In this document: positions 58,463 through 64,000 of the stretch, one piece after another
How positions within the stretch are numbered: position 1 is the stretch's first letter
How the letters are laid out: the number at the start of each line of letters is the position of its first letter
Source of the DNA: Erysipelotrichaceae bacterium 66202529
GTDB taxonomy: Bacteria > Bacillota_I > Bacilli_A > Erysipelotrichales > Erysipelotrichaceae
Direction of reading: 5' to 3'
DNA: 64,000 nt
Assembly (NCBI GenBank): GCA_017161075.1
Contig: CP046174.1
Coordinates: forward strand, 1,922,001-1,986,000
Translations under genes and position numbers: made by a program
The notes under the pieces: model-generated
Database searches by the model: none
The model's input: the letters and a program-made list of their open reading frames with translations, nothing else
What the model was told of the DNA's origin: nothing

Positions 58463-58778
58463 GGCAATCCCTCTTATGTTATGATAACGATTCAACAGCT
58501 GGCGTACATTGAAGATGCGGTAGTGTTAAAGGCATTATCGCTTTTTTACAGTGCTTAAGAAGTCGTGAATCGTAATCTCTTAACCATAAGAATACTACAA
58601 ATTTATGAAAAATAACAGATATCACGGGGAAATATGATAAAATACTGTCAGAAATATTTATGTGTTATCGGCTGCAGGGATGCTTTTACCGGATATCCTT
58701 TGTGTGTTAACACAAACGCTTACCGCAAAAAGACCTGTGCCTGTCAGAGGTAAAAAAGAGAAAGGAAAGGGATACTTT

Positions 58779-59729
58779 ATGAAAGGGAAAATTTGTATTT
58801 TGAATATTGGCTGCATCAATTACGATCACAAGCTGGATACAGGCTGTATCCAGGGGAATCCTGTATGCTATGAGGAAAGCGGGCCTGATGAAATTCTGGA
58901 ACGGGTGCAGGGCTGTGAAATCGTTGTCACAAAGGAGCTTGCATTACCGCGAAGTCTGCTTGAACAGTTCCCTGACAGTGTGCGGCTGATTTGTGAAGCT
59001 GGAACCGGTTATAACAATATTGATCTGGAGGCCTGTCGCCAGAAGGGAATCATGGTATGCAATACGCCGGCTTATTCCACAAAACGGGTGGCGCATACTG
59101 CTATGATGCTGCTTCTGAATCTGAGCAGCTCTATGCGAAAGCAGCTGCAAATGCTGGAGAAACACGATTACCGTAATTTCACAGAGCATATGCTGGTGGA
59201 TCACACGGAGGTCAATGATAAAACGCTCGGGATCATCGGTTATGGAAGCATCGGTCAGGAAGTGATACGGATTGCAAGCGTACTGGGAATGAAAATTCTG
59301 GTTTCTACGAGAACAGCCCGCAGGGATACGGAGAATGTGAGCTTTGTTTCTCTGGAGGAGTTGCTGAGGGAAAGTGATTATGTCTCTTTGCACTGTCCCT
59401 TAAATGCGTCTACGCATCATCTGCTGGATGCAGAAAAGCTGGCTCTCATGAAGTCATCAGCGTTCCTAATCAATACAGCCCGCGGTGCTTTGATCGATGA
59501 GCAGGCACTGATTGCAGCCCTGCAAGCGGGAGGTATAGCCGGAGCCGGCTTGGATGTTCAGGAGAATGAGCCAATGGATGCCACAAATCCTCTTTATACG
59601 ATGTCCAATGTCATTGTTACACCGCATATGGGTTGGAGAGGTTTGGAGACCAGACAGCGGCTGTTGCGGCTGGTGGCTGAGAATATAGAAGCCTATCTGC
59701 AGGGCACCCCTATCCATCGTGTAGACTGA
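58779..59729 (+). CDS. D-2-hydroxyacid dehydrogenase
   Basis: A 316-residue NAD-dependent enzyme of the D-isomer 2-hydroxyacid dehydrogenase family. NAD motif GIIGYGSIGQE, catalytic Arg in NTARGALIDE, Glu in DVQENEPM and His in VTPHMGW. The order R-E-H and the Gly-rich motif favour hydroxypyruvate/glycerate or D-lactate-like substrates; the exact one is not decided. ATG 58779 follows AAAGGAAAGGG; the longer ORF from 58662 has no start signal. Monocistronic. Confidence 0.92.
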   Translation: MKGKICILNIGCINYDHKLDTGCIQGNPVCYEESGPDEILERVQGCEIVVTKELALPRSLLEQFPDSVRLICEAGTGYNNIDLEACRQKGIMVCNTPAYSTKRVAHTAMMLLLNLSSSMRKQLQMLEKHDYRNFTEHMLVDHTEVNDKTLGIIGYGSIGQEVIRIASVLGMKILVSTRTARRDTENVSFVSLEELLRESDYVSLHCPLNASTHHLLDAEKLALMKSSAFLINTARGALIDEQALIAALQAGGIAGAGLDVQENEPMDATNPLYTMSNVIVTPHMGWRGLETRQRLLRLVAENIEAYLQGTPIHRVD

Positions 59730-59755
59730 CTACAATCGTAGTCTTTTTATTTTCG
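59728..59755 (+). terminator. Terminator of the hydroxyacid dehydrogenase gene
   Basis: GACTAC-aatc-GTAGTC, then TTTTTATTTT; the left arm starts within the stop codon. Confidence 0.8.
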
Positions 59756-59805
59756 GGCATTTCTATTTAACATTATCAGAATCCACATATAATAGAGGGG
59801 AGAGG

Positions 59806-60726
59806 ATGATGATTATGGATAAGCTGGAAACAGCCTTTCAATTTCTTTGTGATGTAGGAATTGAAGCAAACAGACATATAGCATTAAAGGAATATACAAC
59901 TCTGCACATAGGCGGGGAGGCACAGATTCTTGCAGAGCCCTCCAGTATCCTGCAGATTCAGCAGTGTATAGCGGTATGTAAGCAATATCGCATTGATTGG
60001 TATCTGCTGGGAAATGGAAGTAATGTGCTTGCCATGGATGAAGGCTTTGATGGAATGGTGATCGTTCTATCATCGAATTTTCACAGCATTGTGCTGGAGG
60101 ATGCAGTGCATGTGCGTGCGCAAAGTGGTGCAGCTATAAAGGCTGTGAGTGCTTTTTGTGCCGCTCACGCGTTAAGCGGTCTGGAGTTTGCCTGCGGAAT
60201 TCCGGGCAGTGTAGGCGGGGCAGTGTATATGAATGCCGGGGCATATGGCAAAGAAACCAGGGATGTGCTGTGTGAGGCTGTGTGGATGGATGAGCAGGGA
60301 GCGCTTCATACAAGCAGCGCAGTTGAGCTGCAGCTGGGATACCGCCACAGCCGCTTTAGCGAGCAGGGGGGAATCATATTGGAGGCAGTATTTGAGGTAC
60401 AGCCGAAAAATCAAACGGAGATCATACAGCACATGGAGGAGCTGATGCGCCGCAGAAGGGAAAAGCAGCCACTTGATGCGTACAGTGCAGGCTCCACCTT
60501 TAAGCGTCCGCAGGGAGCGTATGCCTCTGCTTTGATCCGTGATGCCGGGTTGATGGGATATCATATCCGGGATGCACAGGTATCAGAAAAGCATGCAGGC
60601 TTTCTGATCAATCAAAATGCCGCAAGCAGTCAGGATTTTCTGGAGCTGATCCAGCAGGTGAAGGAGACGGTGAAGGCACATAGCGGATATGAGCTGGAGT
60701 GTGAAATTCGTTTTTTGAAAAAATAG
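59806..60726 (+). CDS. murB: UDP-N-acetylenolpyruvoylglucosamine reductase
   Basis: A 306-residue FAD enzyme of peptidoglycan precursor synthesis. FAD-binding YLLGNGSNVLAMDEGFDG, LEFACGIPGSVGGAVYMNAGAYG, LGYRHSRF, and the catalytic Ser in SAGSTFKRP with the final Glu in LECEIRFLK; type II MurB by lacking the long Tyr loop. TATAAT at 59788-59793 gives a promoter. Starts at 59806, 59809 and 59815 are all near AGAGGGGAGAGG; 59815 (MDKLETAF) is a good alternative. Confidence 0.95.
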   Translation: MMIMDKLETAFQFLCDVGIEANRHIALKEYTTLHIGGEAQILAEPSSILQIQQCIAVCKQYRIDWYLLGNGSNVLAMDEGFDGMVIVLSSNFHSIVLEDAVHVRAQSGAAIKAVSAFCAAHALSGLEFACGIPGSVGGAVYMNAGAYGKETRDVLCEAVWMDEQGALHTSSAVELQLGYRHSRFSEQGGIILEAVFEVQPKNQTEIIQHMEELMRRRREKQPLDAYSAGSTFKRPQGAYASALIRDAGLMGYHIRDAQVSEKHAGFLINQNAASSQDFLELIQQVKETVKAHSGYELECEIRFLKK

Positions 60727-60950
60727 ATGAACTGCAGCTTTTGAAAGGCCGCTACCGGTATGAAACAGGAAATCAGCGATATGCTGTATATATCGAAAAT
60801 CTATCCGGGACTTTTTGAAATCACTTTATCTTACGAGGTAGGGTTGTATATACTTGCCTGTATATGGCATTTAAGGTATATACAAAGGAAAGGAACAGGG
60901 TCCTTATCAAATGAAGCAGCGAATGATTTTTATACATGCTGCGGTTGTGC

Positions 60951-60979
60951 TTGCGTATACATGAAAATCATGCTATTGT
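60951..60979 (+). promoter_or_regulatory. Promoter of the 39-residue membrane protein
   Basis: TTGCGT (60951-60956), a 17-base spacer and TATTGT (60974-60979), preceded by TGC. Confidence 0.45.
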
Positions 60980-61006
60980 GTAGATAATTGCATGGGAGGA
61001 GCTTTT

Positions 61007-61126
61007 ATGAATAAGCAGCATAAGGCGGTATATCTGATGAATGCGTTTTTGCTTGGCGTGATTACAGGATTTTTTCTGACACCGCTCAAGAACGGTATTC
61101 AGGTCTATGTCAGTAATAAAAAATAA
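61007..61126 (+). CDS. Small membrane protein, 39 residues
   Basis: An intact short ORF with GGGAGGAG 6 bases before ATG 61007 and its own promoter. The product is MNKQHKAVYLMNAF followed by a single hydrophobic segment (FLLGVITGFFLTPL) and a basic end (SNKK). The hydrophobic helix with GxxxG-like GVITGFF recalls the N-terminus of YtxH-type proteins, but the coiled-coil part is absent. Function unknown; a membrane-associated regulator of a larger complex is conceivable. Confidence 0.6.
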   Translation: MNKQHKAVYLMNAFLLGVITGFFLTPLKNGIQVYVSNKK

Positions 61127-61785
61127 GCAAACACTCATTGCCAGGATGAGGGATTGAAGAAACAGGATTTCAGGAGATGGTCTGAAGTCCTTTTCTTTGC
61201 AGTTTTTTTGTGGGAGCTGCGTGTTTTTATCAGAATTGAGGAAGGCAGGGATTTTATAGGGAGGAGCCTGCATACAGTGAGCAGTCGATTGATAACGTGT
61301 ACATAAATGACGGCTATATTTGATATATCGTGATAAGGTATCCTGCATCTTCCTTAAATAAAGGCAATGATATTTTATACTTCTGAAAATGCAGGCAGAA
61401 TAGCTTCTGATACAAGCTTCTGGTACGGCAAAAAGTATTTGTCTTTTTTGAACAGAGGAAGTACGAACTATTGTTCCTTATGATACAAGGTAGTCTGTGA
61501 ATGCAACATCTAATCATAAATTTTGAGAGAACTCATAAAATAGTATTACTTATTTTTTCAGTTTTTAAAAATATACGATTTATAAAATAATCATGGTATC
61601 CTACATGATGGTAAAGATGTTTTTCTTCCTTAAAAACAGCGGAATTCTATAAAGGACAAGATATATAAAACGATATCGAAAAAAGCCTTAAAAAAAGGCA
61701 TTTTTCACACTTTTTTGTATTTATTTTTAATCCGGTTAATGGTATCATGAGTCATAGAAAAAGAAAGAAATAAGGAGGAATGTCC
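61127..61785. other. AT-rich intergenic region
   Basis: No gene with start signal and family pattern. A hairpin GCCTT-aaaaa-AAGGC followed by ATTTTT (61684-61706) is terminator-like; TATCAT at 61743-61748 may be the -10 of the bactofilin gene. Confidence 0.35.
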
Positions 61786-62475
61786 GTGAACTGGTATCAG
61801 CGTCAAAAAAAAGAATATGAATCAAAACGACCAGAGTCTGATGAACAGCAGATTAAGGAACGGAAGGATAACGAAGTCCACGCAGAGGAATTGAACAATG
61901 CAGAATCAATTCATCAATCTGATATAGGAATACAGCGAAAAGCAGAAAAATGGCTGGGCAATATTACAAATAAGAGGGAGACGGAAGCTATTATGGATGA
62001 AAACAAAATGAATGACGGAAATGAAAATGAATGGAAAGCCTCCACGGTAGGAGAGCATACAGAGCTGGTAGGTGATTTGAATACAGATGATGATCTCATT
62101 ATTTATGGGTGTATCAAAGGAAATATCAAGTGCAGCCGCAGTATCCAATTATATGGCAGCGTTGAGGGTGATATTATCTGTCAGGAAGCTGTCGTCGTAA
62201 AGGCGAGTATCAATGGGAATGTTGAGTGTAAGAATACTCTGAAAATCTCTCAGGAGACCAAGGTGGAAGGAAATATTATAACAGCTTCATTGGAAAACGG
62301 CGGCAGTATCCATGGTGATGTTATCGCATCAGATGTTATGCGACTGAGCTCGGAATCACAGATTATCGGTGATATAGAAGCAGGCTCAATCAGTGTTGAA
62401 CAGGGAGCCTGCATACAGGGTAATATAGTAATAGGCGCAAAAGTCGATATGCCATCCGGTAAAGCTGCGGAATGA
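61786..62475 (+). CDS. Bactofilin-family polymer-forming protein
   Basis: A 229-residue protein. The first about 85 residues are charged and disordered (RQKKEYESKRPESDEQQIKE). The remainder is a bactofilin beta-helix with repeating G-D/N-I/V and G-x-I turns (LVGDLNTDDDLIIYGCIKGNIKCS, GSVEGDIICQEAVVVKASINGNVECK, GDVIASDVMRLSSESQIIGDIEAG). Bactofilins self-assemble into cytoskeletal filaments and organise cell shape or surface structures. GTG 61786 is preferred since AAGGAGG ends 7 bases before it, while ATG 61780 is too close. No M23 peptidase partner is adjacent. Confidence 0.88.
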   Translation: MNWYQRQKKEYESKRPESDEQQIKERKDNEVHAEELNNAESIHQSDIGIQRKAEKWLGNITNKRETEAIMDENKMNDGNENEWKASTVGEHTELVGDLNTDDDLIIYGCIKGNIKCSRSIQLYGSVEGDIICQEAVVVKASINGNVECKNTLKISQETKVEGNIITASLENGGSIHGDVIASDVMRLSSESQIIGDIEAGSISVEQGACIQGNIVIGAKVDMPSGKAAE

Positions 62476-62595
62476 TTGCTGTGCTAAGGTTGCAGTATTA
62501 TGCATAATCTGTGATAGAAGGCCATGCTCTTGTTTATGATAAGAGCTATTGGTGCAGCTTTCTTCATGGGGGTAATCGGCATATACGGATTTAGA

Positions 62596-62634
62596 AACGA
62601 TACAATCTACAGAAAAGAATGTATCGTTTTTTTA
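62596..62634 (+). terminator. Terminator after the bactofilin gene
   Basis: AACGATACA and TGTATCGTT around an AT-rich loop, followed by TTTTTT. The 342-base gap to the next gene (62476-62817) holds nothing else recognisable. Confidence 0.75.
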
Positions 62635-62817
62635 TGCAATCTGAATGTATAGGTGAAGGTAATAAAACCTTATAGGATATATAATCAGGGGCTATAAAGA
62701 ATAAGGTAATAGAGCTTTTCAGAATGAAATTGGGAAGGACTGTAAAGCATTATGTGTGAGTATTCATGCACAGGATCATGACGAGAAAAATCTTCCCTGA
62801 AATCCTCTATAGCTACG

Positions 62818-63504
62818 CTAGCATTCCTTTTTATACACCGTCAGCTTCTCTTGTTCATCCAGGACGGCAAGAAGGATATCTTCTAATTCCGACGCATCGG
62901 TATTCTGCTTTCCAAGCTCTCTATAAAGCCATCGTTCATCCTTTTTCAGCTTGCTTAGATTCTCATGCAGGATTACACCATCCAGTATTACAGAATAAAC
63001 CTGTACAGGCTCAATGGTTACCGAATGCATATCCTCCTTTCGCACATTCCTAGCGTATTCCTTGGGCTGCACGGATAATTTACCGGTAGGCTCCAGTAAG
63101 ACTGTATATACATCATTGATATTAAAATATCCGCAATAGCGCAGATTACTCAGCAGCTCGGAAACAGTCATCTTTGATTTACGAAGACCCTTTTCATTTA
63201 TAGTACCCTGTTCCATTAAACAAATAGGCTTTCCTGTCAATATGGTGTTTGCAGTCAGATTGACCTGCGTAGCTTTATTTAATAGCAGACTTGTTCCAAG
63301 AAACAGAATGATTGCGAATAAGCCAGCGAAAAAGGATACACTGGAGTTTATACTGATGGTTGCTGCAATGGAGCCGACAGTGATTCCGGAAACATAATCA
63401 TAAAAGCTCATCTGTGCAATTTGCTTTGGGCCGTTTATACGTGCCATAAGCAGCATTACTGCTATGGTTATTACAACACGAAGAAATATTTCAACCAAAT
63501 TCAT
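62818..63504 (-). CDS. YetF/DUF421-family membrane protein
   Basis: A 228-residue protein with three N-terminal membrane helices (IFLRVVITIAVMLLMARING; VGSIAATISINSS; FFAGLFAIILFLGTSLLL) and a cytosolic part with the family motifs GPKQIAQMSFYDYVSGITVGSIA and LRKSKMTVSELLSNLR. YetF-like proteins are implicated in spore germination and membrane functions in Bacillus. AAGGATG lies before ATG 63504. The C-terminal extension (ERWLYRELGKQNTDASELEDI) resembles the DUF3290-like tails of relatives only weakly. Confidence 0.87.
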   Translation of the reverse strand: MNLVEIFLRVVITIAVMLLMARINGPKQIAQMSFYDYVSGITVGSIAATISINSSVSFFAGLFAIILFLGTSLLLNKATQVNLTANTILTGKPICLMEQGTINEKGLRKSKMTVSELLSNLRYCGYFNINDVYTVLLEPTGKLSVQPKEYARNVRKEDMHSVTIEPVQVYSVILDGVILHENLSKLKKDERWLYRELGKQNTDASELEDILLAVLDEQEKLTVYKKEC

Positions 63505-64000
63505 ACATGCTCATCCTTTCTGTGTGTATGCATACCTTAGTATTTACACAAACGAACCACTTAAACAAAAAGAAATACAACCAACCGAATGCGGTCTGGA
63601 AAAAAGACAGCCATATGGTGAAAATTCACTTTAACATGTTTAGCTTTTTTGCGTATGCGAAGTATCTGCAGCATAACCGAATGAGTACAGAGCACAGCCA
63701 AAACTCATAATCCAGCATTGCCTTGAAACCCTTTTAAGGTAAGGCTTTAAATGTGTGAAATCATGCAGCTTATTTCTTTACATGTGCTTACAAAGGCAGT
63801 GTATCAAAAACAGCTAAAAAACACAGACAGCTATGATAAACGGCTTTCCTGTGTTTTGAAATCGTAAAAAAGTCAGCTGTACACTATGCAGGAATTCATT
63901 AGCTGACTTATGCTGTATTTATATAAGGATGATGAATGATAAAGATGTACATATGATGGTATGGGAGCTAGTAGCTTTACTTACAGGCAGTTAACTATTT
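63505..64000. other. Intergenic region to the end of the window
   Basis: Only a terminator-like inverted repeat is visible: AAAACACAG (63818-63826) and CTGTGTTTT (63849-63857). A 67-codon ORF at 63507-63710 has no RBS and no family pattern. Confidence 0.35.

Noticed and set aside
60760..60987. 75-codon plus-strand ORF after murB
   Set aside because: No RBS, and the promoter of the 39-residue gene lies inside it.
63507..63710. 67-codon ORF near the right end
   Set aside because: It overlaps the upstream region of the YetF gene, lacks an RBS and has no recognisable pattern.

Overview
The window reads as a chromosomal segment of a moderately low-GC Gram-positive anaerobe. The evidence is the set of Firmicutes control elements (T-box, PyrR leader, RAT antiterminator, ZTP riboswitch, cre-like sites), good sigma-A promoters, strong GGAGG ribosome binding sites, several PTS systems, and pyruvate formate-lyase with its activase. 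Gene content would fit the Erysipelotrichia ([Clostridium] innocuum-like organisms), but that is inference, not a database result. I see no rRNA, tRNA, CRISPR array, prophage or intact insertion sequence.

Layout. 1-8.9 kb: the 3' part of a fused ABC ATPase/permease, a frameshifted O-acetylhomoserine sulfhydrylase, a rubredoxin-like protein, two small overlapping unknown genes, and a ferrous-iron uptake operon (feoA-feoA-feoB-Cys-rich small protein) carrying TTAG-N6-CTAA operators. 9.5-15.6 kb: a mannose-family PTS operon (EIIAB, EIIC, EIID, DUF956) behind a cre-like site and a RAT/terminator leader, then a glucose-superfamily EIICB and a BglG/LicT-type antiterminator. 15.8-20.7 kb: an unknown membrane protein, a peptidoglycan-binding protein, a T-box leader with an apparent Arg (CGU) specifier driving an amino-acid ABC transporter, and a small unknown protein. 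20.8-32 kb: a CnaB-like surface protein, carbonic anhydrase, PfkB kinase, phosphoesterase, rRNA methyltransferase, DEDDh exonuclease, TPR-GGDEF cyclase, LytS-like kinase, SdpI-family protein and a frameshifted Rpn-family nuclease gene.

32.4-46.4 kb: a complete PyrR-controlled pyrimidine operon (pyrB, pyrC, carA1, carB1, pyrK, pyrD, pyrF, pyrE) that then carries a second carA-carB pair. The first CarA has lost the catalytic Cys (Gly247) and His (Glu332) of the glutaminase, while the second CarA keeps both at the same residue numbers. One operon therefore encodes one apparently normal glutamine-dependent carbamoyl-phosphate synthetase and one with a dead glutaminase subunit. This is the most unusual system in the window.

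46.7-64 kb: an SDR oxidoreductase; a candidate metal-regulated small RNA (promoter, feo-type operator, terminator, no evident ORF); a ZTP riboswitch in front of pflB-pflA; class I fructose-bisphosphate aldolase; a PAP2 phosphatase; a DsrE-like protein; phosphotransacetylase; a divergent LysR regulator and cysteine desulfidase; a YbhN-like membrane protein; a D-2-hydroxyacid dehydrogenase; MurB; a 39-residue membrane protein; a bactofilin; and a YetF/DUF421 membrane protein. Together the genes describe fermentative sugar metabolism (PTS, aldolase, PFL, Pta), iron and amino-acid uptake, and de novo UMP synthesis, mostly under RNA-level control.
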